Part shown: piece by piece, positions 32,368 through 43,352 of the stretch
Layout: every line of letters begins with the position of its first letter
Numbering within the stretch: the first letter of the stretch is position 1
Assembly (NCBI GenBank): GCA_963383645.1
Contig: OY726557.1
Coordinates: 149,783,860 to 149,847,859 of the forward strand
Source of the DNA: Muscardinus avellanarius
Taxonomy: Eukaryota; Chordata; Mammalia; Rodentia; Gliridae
Direction: 5' to 3'
DNA length: 64,000 nt
The notes under the pieces: model-generated
What the model was told of the DNA's origin: nothing
Seen by the model: the letters and a program-made list of their open reading frames with translations, nothing else
The model's database searches: none
Made by a program: the position numbers and the translations under genes

Positions 32368-33152
32368 GATTTCGGAAGTTTGTGCCTTCTCTGGGTTCTT
32401 CCCTTGGGTCACTATGACTTCACTTAAGGTGTTCTGGATCTCGAGTCAGTAGTATCTCAGACCCCACTACTCCTTTACTGGGTTGTAGCACAGAGTCTCC
32501 GATCCAGAGAGTCTATAGTGGCTGCTTTAGACTGTGGGGGGTGCCAGGTTGCATGTTCTCCTATGGTGTGATATCTCTACCACCGCCCCTCCCCCACTGG
32601 GTCAAGTCCCAGGGAGTACAGTACTGGGATTTCTCCTCTGTGGCCCACAATTTGACTCACTGTTCTTGAGTACACAGATGTAGCTGTACTGGCCTCGCTG
32701 AATTCGGTGCTGCTGCTGCCGGTGGCAATATGGCGCCGCTGCTACGCCCTCGGCTGTGGGGCTGGTGTTTTTCTTCTTGGTTTTGATTTCCACTCTGAAT
32801 CCCTGCAGCGTGTGCTGAGCTTGGCCACTGGGAGCTTTAGATTTTACCTGCGGCGAGAAATCCCGCCTGGCTGTTCCGCAGTGGCTCACCTCGGCTTGCT
32901 GTAGCTGTCCCATGAATTCGCCGGTGCTGCCGGCAGTATGGCGCTGCTGCCGCGTCTGCCACGTCCTCGGGCGTGAGGCCAGTGTATCTCCTCAGTGGCT
33001 CTGTTCTCAGTCCGCTTTCTCTCTGGAGCCTGGTGTTTTTTGTTTTGTGTTTTCTGGCTATGAAAGGTGCTTATTTTGTGGTAATGGAGATTTGTTGTTA
33101 GCGGGGCTCTTAAACCCCGCTTTTCTCGGTCGCCATCTTCCCGGAAGTCTTC
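32368..33152 (-). promoter_or_regulatory. L1 5' UTR with YY1 and ETS-type sites at its start
   Basis: At the element's 5' end the minus strand reads ACTTCCGGGAAGATGGCGAC. AAGATGGCG (33,131-33,139 on the plus strand as CGCCATCTT) is the YY1 motif that sets the start site in L1s, and CCGGAAGT (33,141-33,148, plus) is an ETS core. The leader is GC-rich with CpGs (GCAGCAGCGCCATACTGCCG). It is near full length, so the element could in principle be transcribed. Confidence 0.75.
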
Positions 33153-33167
33153 GAAATTGGAACCTTT
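33153..33167. repeat. Target-site duplication, right copy
   Basis: Exact 15-bp copy of 30,369-30,383. Confidence 0.92.
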
Positions 33168-33284
33168 ACACACTCCTGCTGGGAATGTAAAATGGTGCAC
33201 CCTAGAGTTTTAACCATTGTGGACTGAGCGCACGGTAATTTTCACCAAAATAACTGGCAATTTAAAAGTTAAAAAAAAAAAAAA

Positions 33285-33510
33285 AACAGACATGGTGGCA
33301 GACATCTGTAATCTCAGTACTTGGGAGGCCAGGAAAGGAGAATCACAGGTTCCAAGAAAGCCTCAGCAACTTTGTGAGGTCCCTCAGTAATGTAGCAAGA
33401 CTCTGTTTTTTAAAAATATAGAACTAGGGGTGTAGCTTAGAAATATAATGGCCAGTATTCACACATGCGAGGTAGGCCCTCTATCACTGAGCTACAGCTC
33501 TGGTTTCTCC
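33285..33510 (+). mobile_element. Diverged SINE with inverted ID-like end
   Basis: CATGGTGGCAGACATCTGTA to TAGAACTAGGGGTGTAGCTT in plus sense, then TATCACTGAGCTACAGCTCT (33,481-33,500), which is an ID box-A region in minus sense. Confidence 0.65.
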
Positions 33511-33644
33511 CATTTCTACAGACAACAAAGAGATGTCACTAACTGATCCAAGCCCACCCAGACATGCTGACTTGGAGTTGTTTGCTGTTTGGTTGTGTTT
33601 CATGGCCTTGAGTACTGGAAGGCAGGGAAGGAGAAAGCACTGGG

Positions 33645-33875
33645 AAGTTAACCCTTGTTGAGCAATTATGTGCATCTGCCCTATGCTAAGTGCTATTTGT
33701 ACAATGCCCTTATTTAATCTTAATAACACATTAATGAGAAACTGTCAATATTATTCAATTTCAGAGATGAAATTTAAACCTCAAATTACCCAAAGATTCA
33801 AAATTAGTAAATGATATAAGCAGGATAGAAGACTAGTCTTTCTAATACTAAATCATGTTTTGTGCTCTGTTTTTA
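33645..33875 (-). mobile_element. MIR
   Basis: CCCTATGCTAAGTGCTATTT, TTCAGAGATGAAATTTAAAC and CTAGTCTTTCTAATACTAAA follow the reversed MIR order. Confidence 0.6.
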
Positions 33876-34735
33876 TGCACTGCAAAACAGAACTCGGCAA
33901 GACTGTCACTAACCCAGCTTCATCTAGTACTCAGGTGTCTGTATGGAAAAGGGAGAAGGTAAAGGTAGTTTTAACACAGTCAGTGGAGTGTAACTCTATC
34001 TCCCTGATTAGACAAATATAAATATCTGATCCTAAAAAGGATTACTGCTGAGCAGTAGTATGGTAAAATGACTGCTGCTTGTAAAATATCTTCTTTCCTA
34101 CACAGAAGTTGGCATAATTTAGTTTGCTTTTTTCAGCCTTCCATGAGAAATAACCAGAAGAGTTGCATTACCCAGCAAAGATTAAAGGCACTAGAGGATT
34201 GATGATGTCTGTGAATATAAAATGAACTGATACTGGCTGCTGCTGCCTCCTGCAAACAGAACCTGGCAATTAATAAAGCAAATGGTTCACCCAGAAGCAG
34301 GCCACAAACCTCACTGGGAATGGAAAGAGAAATGGGGAAGCTTTAATCTCCACTCTTTTAGCCCTCTATACCTGGTTGATCAGCCTCTTCCATCTGCCTC
34401 CCTGTCCCTATCCCCTAACTCAGGTTTCCCCTAGTTTCCTTATCTTCTAAGAAAATTATTTATAACTTTCCAAAAGAAAAGATGAAGGAAAAGGAAGGAA
34501 AAGGAGGAGCAAGGAGAGAAGGAGGAGGAGGCAAATGGCAGAGTGGGAGTCCTTGTTTGCTCATCTTTCTCCATTACCTTTTTCTGCTCAAGGTAGGACT
34601 ACCTGCTAGAAGTTTACACACCAGCCTCCTACCACCCTTGCTCACACATACCCATGTGGACAGAAGCCATATCTGGTGTTTGTACTTTCAAATAGTTATC
34701 AGTGTCATCATCATTTTCTAGAATATTGATGTTCA
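33876..34735. other. Non-coding stretch
   Basis: No gene seen. Purine-rich at 34,480-34,535. Confidence 0.5.
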
Positions 34736-34737
34736 TA

Positions 34738-34885
34738 ATAGCAACCATATAGGTACTATGTCATTTTCACAAAAAGCAGAAGACTTAACTGAATTCACTA
34801 AGGTCACATGGGAACCACAGTAGTGTTGGATTGAACCAAGCCCTGGCTGACCACCAAGGGCCACACTCTGTTCTCTTTGCCCCAC
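34738..34885 (-). mobile_element. MIR
   Basis: AGGTACTATGTCATTTTCAC, TTCACTAAGGTCACATGGG and GTTGGATTGAACCAAGCCC. Confidence 0.55.
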
Positions 34886-35625
34886 TGGACTATAGAACCC
34901 CAGGTACTATAAAAGCACCTAATGTTGGTTCTCTTCCCCTTTGTTGTCATAGAAATTCTGTAAACCCATGGCTCCTAATAAGCAGTTCATTAAAAGCTAT
35001 CACCACAGTTTTCCTTTCCCATTTAGATGCCAGAGCACATACATGAGATAGAATGATAGTGAATACTTACAGAAATTATGAAATAAATGATGAGGTAGAA
35101 AACCATTCAACCATTAATGTTTTTGAAAATGATATAAAAAGTAGCATTAGAAGTTGAATTTCAGAAAAAAAGATAAGAGAAAACAGAAAGGAAAACATCT
35201 TAAATGAAATATATCGGTATACTATATTATTGGTATGTTTTATAATTTTTACAATGTATTTTTAAATTATCCCTTTCATACCCCCTATATCCATTTGTCT
35301 CCTTATTGATCTTTAAAAAAATAAAATTAAAATACTCTCCCAATCTGTTAAGGATTCTGACTGTAGTCAGGTAGAGAATCACAAATACTCATGCTAAAAA
35401 TATGGTAAAATACAAACTTCCCAGCTGGCAGAAGACTGCATCTTGGAAAAAAAAAAAAAAAAACAGGTGCCATGCAGAGGCAGTAGGAAGGGATGGGTAG
35501 GACACTATGGCAGGATTCCCAGGCCCTTCATCTGATATCCCTCTCAGGATCTTTTCCAGGGCTGGTCTCATGTGCCAGCTAGGAAACAGTAGCTTAGAGT
35601 GAGCTCAGAAAAGCACTTCCAAATT
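34886..35625. other. Non-coding stretch
   Basis: AT-rich, with an A-run at 35,445-35,464. No gene or named repeat seen. Confidence 0.5.
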
Positions 35626-35629
35626 TGTA

Positions 35630-35752
35630 ATGGCACAGGTATTATTTTGTTTCCCATTTCACAGATGAGTAAACTGTGACTCATACAGGTTGAAGAATTT
35701 GCTCAAGGTCACAAAGCTAGTAAATGGCAGAGCTGCTATTATAATGCACATC
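35630..35752 (-). mobile_element. MIR, interrupted by a SINE
   Basis: CCCATTTCACAGATGAGTAA, GCTCAAGGTCACAAAGCTAG and AATGGCAGAGCTGCTATTAT are clear MIR core phrases (reversed). Confidence 0.8.
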
Positions 35753-35963
35753 TTTTTTTTTTTTTTTTTGTACTAAGGGATTGACCCTAGGACATTCTAC
35801 CTCTGAGCTATATCCCCAGTCTTTTTTATTTTTTTTTATTTTGAAATAGGATCTCACTAAATTCCTGAGGATCTCAATATGTTGCTGAGACTGCTCTTAA
35901 TCCTTTCATACTCCTATCTCAGCCTAAGTACTGTGGTTACAGGGTGGATCACCACACTTGGCT
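35753..35963 (-). mobile_element. B1-dID-type SINE
   Basis: T-run, GATTGACCCTAGGACATTCT, CTCTGAGCTATATCCCCAGT, then TCTCACTAAATTCCTGAGG and ATCACCACACTTGGC. Imperfect flanking repeat ATAATGCACATCTTTT / ATAATTCACATCTTTT. Confidence 0.88.
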
Positions 35964-36366
35964 TATAATTCACATCTTTTGGCATATCGTACAGGGTTGT
36001 CTTCAATATTTTGTATTCTGTTCCTCCCTGAGAACCCAAAACAATAAAAAATTTGACAATCTGGGAAAGTCTCCATGCCACTGGCCCAATCTAAATCAAG
36101 TAACAAAAGAGTAGGGCAGATCTGATTCAGTCCTAGCACTCAAGTAAGTCTTTGCTGATAGAATACCATGGCCTTATTGTGTAGACAGATTTACCAGCTC
36201 TCTCAAGGTTTCCTATGTCTACAGCACAAGAAAGGACAGAAGGAGAAGGGAGATCACTGTGAATTTTCTCTCTTTCCACCATTAGCTCCCTGGTCTTTCA
36301 TCATGAAAATGAAAACTATCCCCTTGCAAATACTCCAAGCCCTGGACTCTGTTCAATCTCAGCCAT

Positions 36367-36848
36367 TGCTATGTTCTGGATGTAGTTTGTTCCTCCAATG
36401 TCTAATGTTCTGGGAATTTGGTTCTCAGGATGGCAAAGTTGAGGTGGAGGGATCTTTAAAGGATTAAGTCTAGTGAAAGGTAATATGTCATGGAACTCCA
36501 CTTCAAGACCAGACTGGTGACGTTTTTAGGAAGTGAGTCAGATCTTGTAGGAGTGGACTAGCTCCTACCACAGTGGGTATGATAAAAGGATCGAGCCTGG
36601 CCTCTCAGTCACTTGGTTCTGTCTCCCCGCAAGACCTTTCTCTCCCTTATGCAAATGCTCTTACCACTGTGATGCCATCTGCCAGGAGACCCTCGCCAAA
36701 GATGAGCATATGTCATTGCCATGCTCTTCAACCTCCAGAACTGTAAGATAAATGAACTGTAAGATAAATAAATAAACTGGAAGGTAAACTTTATTAATAA
36801 GGTTTAGACTTTATTGTGTTGTTATAGCAACACTAACAGACAAAGACA
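36367..36848 (+). mobile_element. MaLR (MST/MLT1-type) LTR
   Basis: It starts TGCTATGTTCTGGATGTAGT, has CAAAGTTGAGGTGGAGGGAT and TTTAAAGGATTAAGTCTAGT, and ends with ACCTCCAGAACTGTAAGATA, a duplicated AAATAAACTG-type poly(A) region and GTTATAGCAACACTAACAGA. That is the usual MaLR LTR order. Confidence 0.75.
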
Positions 36849-37805
36849 GTTATATTGGTGAGATGCTCTGGACAATCAAGTGTGCACCTGAGAGTGAATG
36901 CTGGTGGGAAGCAGCCTAGACCTGGGCTTAGTGCCCTCCCTTTCATTCATGATTTCTTACCTGTGCTCACTGCTACCTGGACTCCTGTTTTTTGCTTTTT
37001 CACTTTCCTAAATTTTCCTAAATTTTCCTACTTTTATATGGGTCTCAACTTGGCAAAGATATATTTATTTATTCATTCTTTAAAGTAGGTACTATACCAA
37101 ATCATACTTCAGAAAAATAGATATCACTTCAAATTCAAGTCTTTATAGATTTTGAGAAAATAGTTCTCAAGATAAATTTCTAATGGTAATATTATTCCTA
37201 GACATTCAAATTTTTGATCCTGGAAAATTAAAAAAAATACATGGAAAGTGAAAGAATTGGCAAATTTTATGTAATTCATTTTAAATTCATACTTTCTATT
37301 TAAATTACTTTATGTAATATATAACTTTAAATATATGTGTTGAAGTTAAACGGTATGAGTAGACAAAGTGGCCAAAAACATCTTGTGAGAGGAATGGTTA
37401 TTCTAAATGGGAAAATGGAAATATCTTTTATTTAGATGAGTTCTATCTAGAGGAGACAGCCATAAGCAGCATTCCATATGTTCTCCTACCTTCTAGAAGT
37501 GCCTATGGATCCACCCCTCCCTCTCCAACTCAGTGTAAAGATAGAAATCACCCACATTTTCCACCACTCAAAAGATGGCAGATGTCAATTATCTCTGCCC
37601 TCCTTTCCTGCTCCTTAGAGTACAGATCCCAACACATGTGCTTTCAGCGCCATCTTCCCAGCCTCCTCAATGCTGCCACACCTGTAGCTGTCAGTGCTCT
37701 TAGCAAACCCCTCCCTTTCACTCCATCATTCCCATCACCTCAGACATGCTTGTTGTTCCTTTGCTCCTCCTGGGAATGGTGATTCTCAAAGTTTTTAAAA
37801 TGTCT
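36849..37805. other. Non-coding stretch
   Basis: AT-rich unique DNA. The sequence CTAAATTTTC is repeated in tandem at 37,007-37,028. No gene seen. Confidence 0.5.
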
Positions 37806-37809
37806 GTCT

Positions 37810-38119
37810 CAACAGAGCATAGTGTCACATATCTATCACCCCAATACTTGGGGGATCGAGACAGGAAGAGCGTAGGTTCAAAGCCAGCCTCAGCAATTTA
37901 GCAAAACACTCATAGCTAATTAGTGAGAACCTGTTTCCAAATAAAAAGAGATAGTCACACATTTAATCCCAGCATTTGGGAGGCTGAGACAGGAGGATCG
38001 TGGTTTGAGGATAGCCTCAGCTACTTAGTAAGACCCTGTTTCAAAATAAAGAATAAAAAATAGGACTGGAGGGGTATAGCTTGGATGTAGAATGCCCCTC
38101 AGTTTCATTTCCACTACTG

Positions 38120-38125
<6 letters not shown>
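37810..38125 (+). mobile_element. Two tandem B1-dID-type SINEs
   Basis: Left-half unit 37,810-37,950 (AGCATAGTGTCACATATCTA) followed by a second dimeric unit 37,952-38,125 (GAGGCTGAGACAGGAGGATC, GACTGGAGGGGTATAGCTTG). Confidence 0.8.
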
Positions 38126-38178
<53 letters not shown>

Positions 38179-38342
38179 AAGAGAAGAGGAGAGGAGAGGA
38201 GAGGAGAGGAGAGGAGAGGAGAGGAGAGGAGAGGAGAGGAGAGGAGAGGAGAGGAGAGGAGAGGAGAGGAGAGGAGAGGAAGAAGGAGGAGGAGGAGGAG
38301 GAGGAGAAGGAGAAGGAGAAAGAGAAGGAGAAGGAGAAGAGG
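38120..38342. repeat. Purine tract: (GA)n, (GAGGA)n, (GGA)n
   Basis: ~220 bp with all purines on the plus strand: GA, then ~20 GAGGA/GAGAAGA pentamer-type units, then GGA/GAA triplets. Long RGE- or Leu/Ser-rich frames across it are artefacts. Confidence 0.97.
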
Positions 38343-38415
38343 GATGGAGTAGCTCAAAAGTATAGCTCAGAAGTAGTAGAATTCCCCTGGGTTCAAATCC
38401 CTGGAACCAAAACAA
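38343..38415 (+). mobile_element. ID-like SINE end
   Basis: GTATAGCTCAGAAGTAGTAG and CCTGGGTTCAAATCCCTGGA after the purine tract. The tract may have grown inside or at the tail of this SINE cluster. Confidence 0.65.
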
Positions 38416-38689
38416 AACTGCAGAACTTTGTCCTGTAAAAGCAGCCATAGACATTACAAATTGAACAAATGGGTGTGTCTGTATTCTAATAAAATTTGAT
38501 TTATGGACACTGAAATTTGAATTTCATGGAAATTTTATGTCATATTTTTTTTATTTAATCAAGCATTTAAAAGTAGAGAAAGCCATTCTTAGTTTGCAGG
38601 AGGTACAAAAACAAGTGACAATTCAGATTTGACCTTTGAGCTCTAGTTTTCTTACTCTTGACCTATAATGTTTTAGTATTAAGAAGGTA

Positions 38690-38800
38690 GGGAATTTTGG
38701 ATGTTTTATTTAATGCTATATCTTCAGACTTAGAACAGTGCCTGACATTTGGTAATCACTAAAAAAACCACATTTTTTAGAAAGTAAATGGATTAATGTA
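38690..38800 (+). mobile_element. L2-type 3' tail
   Basis: TAGAACAGTGCCTGACATTT and GGTAATCACTAAAAAA match the L2 3' end. Confidence 0.5.
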
Positions 38801-39125
38801 TGAAGTATTTTATTTCAATTTAGTTAAACTGAATTTCAGATCCATGGGTGAGCAGCACTGGCTTGAATGACTTCATAGCTTATGAGCAACAGGCCTCATG
38901 TGTTCATTTTGCACTAGGACCTACAAATTATGCAGCCAGTCTTAAACATATGCTTGCAATAACCAGGTATGTATGACTAATATCACCAACCTTACAATAC
39001 CTAGAATAGAAACTGTTGAGTGCTAGTGGTACAGGGAGAATCCACTTCTAAACATGTGACCCTGGAAAGAATTAGGCAGGTGAATAATTTTCCAAGCTGA
39101 GGCTAGAGCTAGATTCTGGCCTAGG
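38801..39125. other. Non-coding stretch
   Basis: Nothing recognised. Confidence 0.5.
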
Positions 39126-39147
39126 CGATGAAAAAAGTATGTCAGGA

Positions 39148-39354
39148 AGCCAGGTGTGGTGGTGCATGCTGATAATCCCAGTACTTGGGAGGCTGAGACA
39201 GGAGGATTACAGGTTCAAGGCCAGCCCCAGCTACTTAGTCAGATGTTCTGCAACCTATTGAGACCATTTCAAAATAAATAATAAAAAATAGGGCTGGGGG
39301 TATAGCTCAGAGGTAGTATGCCCCTTAGTTCAATCCCCAGTACTACAAAAAAAG
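39148..39354 (+). mobile_element. Dimeric SINE with 17-bp TSD
   Basis: AAAAAAGTATGTCAGGA flanks it at 39,131-39,147 and 39,355-39,371. Complete copy: GCCAGGTGTGGTGGTGCATG to GGGCTGGGGGTATAGCTCAG and TTCAATCCCCAGTACTAC. A good reference copy for the family here. Confidence 0.95.
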
Positions 39355-39574
39355 AAAAAAGTATGTCAGGAATTAGGCACACAGAGATTTGGCAGAGGGA
39401 GGCAATTGTTTCAGACCTTGTTTGAGTTCTTACCTTAGCTCCACACCATCCTCAACCTGAAGTAAAGTAGGAAAAAATATTTTAATATACACATATCTGC
39501 TCATGTGCTTTCTTTTTTATATAGATCTCCTGCCTCAACTAGGAGTCCTCCAATAATTAAAGCTACCATACATA

Positions 39575-39895
39575 TCTCAAGGGGTTATTGTGAGGCTAAT
39601 GTAGATAATAACCAAATAACTGCATAGATAATAATCGAAATGCTAAGCCATGCTAACACTTTAGGATGTGGTTTTACTCTGCTAAGCATTCTGCATGGCT
39701 CATGTCACTTAATTCTTACAACACCCAAAAAGCCAGTCCAATTATGCTTCTGTATTACCATTAACGAATATGAGGATCAGAGAGGTCAGGGAACTTAATC
39801 TGGATAATATAACTGCAAGTGGTAGACCTCAAATATAAGCGTGTGCCTCTGACTCCAAACCCATGTCCTTAGCCACTCTGCCATGCCATTATATG
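39575..39895. mobile_element. Two MIR fragments, opposite orientation
   Basis: 39,575-39,655 has GGGGTTATTGTGAGGCTAAT (plus). 39,670-39,890 has CTGCTAAGCATTCTGCATGG, ATTCTTACAACACCCAAAAA and GACTCCAAACCCATGTCCTT (minus). Confidence 0.75.
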
Positions 39896-41855
39896 AATAT
39901 AAACCATACATCATGATGTTAACAGAGGGTAGGAGATTGTATTGCTACTTCTGGGAAAGGATAGAAATCCCACTTACCTACTAATCACTGTATGGAAAAA
40001 ATAATGAGCCGAGGACAGAACAATCAAACAGCAAGGGCTCCTTGAAGAGAGATGTCATTACTACTGTTACAGAGAGAAAGGTAGACCTCCCCCAGTGAAG
40101 GGAGTCTTTGCATAAATAGTCCCATAGCAGGTAAAACAGAAAAAAAGAACGGCATTCAGTTAACTCTTAATGTGCTGTTGCAGTTTTCCTATGCTTGGTA
40201 CTCTCTAGAATTTTCCAAAAGATCAAGTTGCCTGGAGGTGCCTTTAGAACTAATTACAATGAATTATCCATGAGTGTGTAGACAATCTATCCTTTTTTTT
40301 AAGGCCTGGAGTTGCTGCCAAGAAAATAACTCTAGGAACAGTCATCATCTTTAATGATAGTTGTCCAGACTCCTTTTCTTCTCTACCAAGAAAAGCACAC
40401 TTATTAATGAGTAAGACAGCTTTTTAAGTCTTCTGGATGCAAAGTTATCAGGTCTCTGAGAAGTTGAGGTGTAGGACATAGGCTTGGTTCTGCAAGGGAT
40501 TACTGACTTGTCTCTTCCATATATTGGAACAAATTTTCTGGGACAGATGGGAAAGCCATTTCACCTAGGGATTTATAAAGACAGGCTGGTCCACAAACTG
40601 CGTGCTTAATGAGAAAGGAGGTCGTATACGAAGTTCAGACAAGGACAGATTGTGTTCTCTACTTGCACGTACTCCTTCCTCCACTCAGTGCTCTGCAGAT
40701 ATGACCTACAGTGCAGATTTACTCTTCCTCAAACTTACTCTGTATCCTTTCTGGCTATAACCTTTCCTGGTCAACCTTATGCCTGTGAATTCCCTTTGCT
40801 CATCCTTTTTTTCTCAGCACCCTCCTTAACCTTTGATTTCAAAATACCTTCCCACATTACTACTTACCACTGACTTCCAGATCTCCCCAAGAAGCCGATT
40901 TCCCCTGACCATGGTGGTCTCCTTGCAGGCACTTCAAAGGTGATAACTTTGATTTCCACACTTACTAATGTGGAAGTATGTTCTGAAATCTCACTGTCAT
41001 TTCTAGACCATTGTCCTCCACACTCTTTACCCTCACACCCTTTGTAGATCAGTCCACAATCTCTGCCCATTTGTGTTCCAAGTCCATTGCTAACCTCCTC
41101 TGATTGTTCACATGCACATGTTCAGGAATGAGATCCTTGGCTCAGTCTTTCCTTTATCAACCTAGAGTATTGTCAGTGTTCAACAGGAGATCAGTTCTGT
41201 CCACACTCCTGCTGCAGGCTGGACATGTACCAAGTACATATGATCACCCTGAAACACTGAAAAACACACAACTCCTGATCCAACCCAAACATCATGAAAG
41301 AATCTCCTTGGATAGAGACATAAAGAACACTTCTTAGATAATTTTGTTCCTAAGGTTTGGGAACCAGCAGACTAGCCTGATCTCTTTGAGGGCAAGGAGA
41401 CTCCCTGCACTTCATATCTCTTAGGACAAGACACAATTCCTTTGCATGGAGGGACTTCCAGATGTGCCATGAGCTCAGCCAAGTAAAAAAATGATGCATC
41501 CAGTGGAGCCCTAGTTCACAGTCCATTGATTTTACTTTTGCCCTCTTCAATTTAGAAATCGATTGCCATGACCACAGTCTATATCTCTTCATCCCTGGAA
41601 ACACTCCATTTTTAAACTTCACTTATAAAACTCCACGTACTATACAAAGTCACTGGCTTTGTTCAACAGTTATCTTTGAGACTTTTAAACTGTATTTGGT
41701 TCAAACTCACCCATTTTGCTCACTCATAGTGACTGATCTAATCTTGACCTGTCACTGGGATCCTTCATACCAACTGTGAATGGGGTGAGCTCTGTTACTT
41801 TGAGGCAGGCCTGGTGACCTGGAAGGTTTTTATTAAAAACAGTTCAATCCCCTCT
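39896..41855. other. Non-coding stretch
   Basis: ~2 kb with no gene or young repeat recognised. 40,640-41,640 is C/T-rich and may hold a very old repeat. Frames up to 90 codons have no domain features. Confidence 0.4.
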
Positions 41856-41857
41856 AC

Positions 41858-41859
<2 letters not shown>

Positions 41860-41903
<44 letters not shown>
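41860..41903. repeat. (CA)n microsatellite
   Basis: Pure CA run of about 43 bp. Confidence 0.95.
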
Positions 41904-41907
<4 letters not shown>

Positions 41908-43215
41908 TCATGGTAGATAAACCACCTAATAAAGTAGATTTTTAAATAATTTTTGCTCTTTTGATCCCTATCACATATAAGAACACCTGCCTCAGTTTCC
42001 TCTTTTAGTATCAAATTTTTTTTCTAGACCTGTGCCTCCCCTTGTGAACATGTGTCATCTTACATCCCAGAGCCAGTTTCTACAACAGAATTAGTTCTCA
42101 AAAGTAAAGTAATTATTCTTATTTCAGAGGGCAAAGGTAAACCCAATGGCTAGAAATAACAAGAAAGACTATCTTGACTTAGAATAAAACTTTTAGACAA
42201 CTGAAACTATCCAAGAATAAAATGAACTATAGCAAGTATCAGCATTTTTATGAATAATGGCCAATTCAGAAAATAAACAAATATTTGTAAATTTTATATT
42301 TTAACATCAGTTAAAATTGTCAGCTTTATTGATTCCCATGAGAAGATGAAAAGAACATACATGTGTGCTCATGTATATACATGTATGTATGTGTATATAT
42401 ATATATATATAATGTACATATATCTCTCACTTCTTAGCTACCTATATCTATATTAGTGACTAGAAGACAGAAGCAAATAAATTAGCAATGCTTTTCAGGC
42501 ACTAAAATGCTAGTATCTGAAGACTTCTGGCTCAACCTGCTAAATAGAAGCATTTATAATTCCCCTTTTAAGTACCTATTTATTTTTACTTTATTTTACT
42601 TCAAGTATTTATTTTATTGTGTTACTAGGAATTGAACCTGAGGTAGAGCAGAAGAAATAAAGCATTATGTAGAAAAGAGATGAACTGGGAAAGAAAAGGA
42701 AAATATAGTTTCCAAATCTAAAAACTTCTCTATCTTCATTCTATGGGTCTGGTTTTTCTTAGGCAAAAGCCCTTAGTAGGCCACACTTCTTATTGTAATG
42801 GTTTATATTCCAACCTTAAATTCTCAGGATGCTTGGTGAACAAAGAATCCCCCATTCCAAAAATAAAAAGAAAGAAAAGAAAGAAATCTGACTGTTGATC
42901 AAGCCCTGGCATCACCCAGCACTTCCGATAAAATGGCAGAAACCTGAGGATTCATAAAAAGAGGGCAGGTCATCTCATGTAACCCCATTCCTACCATGTG
43001 TCTCTAGCCACTCCATCTAGGAGTCTCCTATAATAGAAGTCTTTGTCTCTGACTGGTGCGTGCTGAAATTTTTTTCCACCATGAAAACCAAGGACCCCAA
43101 GGTCCTGGGAAGAGTTTCCCTTACCAAAACTTGGGAACTCCTCTCCACTCTACATGTTTCCCATGACAAACTTAGAGGCATTCTATCATTGCTTTAAGGA
43201 CTCAGTCCCATTTAA
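41904..43215. other. Non-coding stretch with (AT)n
   Basis: ATGTATGT and TATATATA runs at 42,375-42,425. Otherwise nothing recognised. Confidence 0.5.
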
Positions 43216-43216
43216 T

Positions 43217-43352
43217 TTTTTATTTTGAAACAGGGTCTTAGTCAGTTGATGAGCGCCTTGCTAAATTGCTAAAGTTGGCCTCAAACTTGCAATACTGCTG
43301 TTTCAGCCTTCCAAGTACTAGGATTACAGGCATGTGCCAGCATGTGTGGTTC
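43217..43352 (-). mobile_element. SINE left half
   Basis: TTTTATTTTGAAACAGGGTC, TTGCTAAATTGCTAAAGTTG, CAAGTACTAGGATTACAGGC. Confidence 0.75.

Larger units (their letters stand above)
30384..33152 (-). mobile_element. ORF1-only L1-derived element, copy 2 (complete)
   Basis: A 2,769-bp unit inserted with a 15-bp TSD. On the minus strand: 5' UTR (33,152-32,368), ORF1 (32,367-31,486), a ~0.85-kb piece of an old L1 ORF2 in the opposite direction (31,451-30,600), an L1 3' UTR with a G-rich tract (30,590-30,400) and poly(A). There is no RT or endonuclease sequence in the sense direction, so it must be non-autonomous. The ORF1/antisense junction is identical to that of copy 1 (about position 178). 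Because the TSD encloses all parts, they jumped as one unit. It resembles HAL1 (half-L1) elements in keeping only ORF1. Confidence 0.85.

Noticed and set aside
38025..38454. Leu/Ser-rich and Arg/Glu/Gly-rich frames up to 137 codons
   Set aside because: Translations of the purine tract.
39300..39345. tRNA gene (box A TAGCTCAGAGGTAG, box B GGTTCAATCC-type in several places)
   Set aside because: These boxes belong to the ID half of SINEs; no cloverleaf or acceptor stem.
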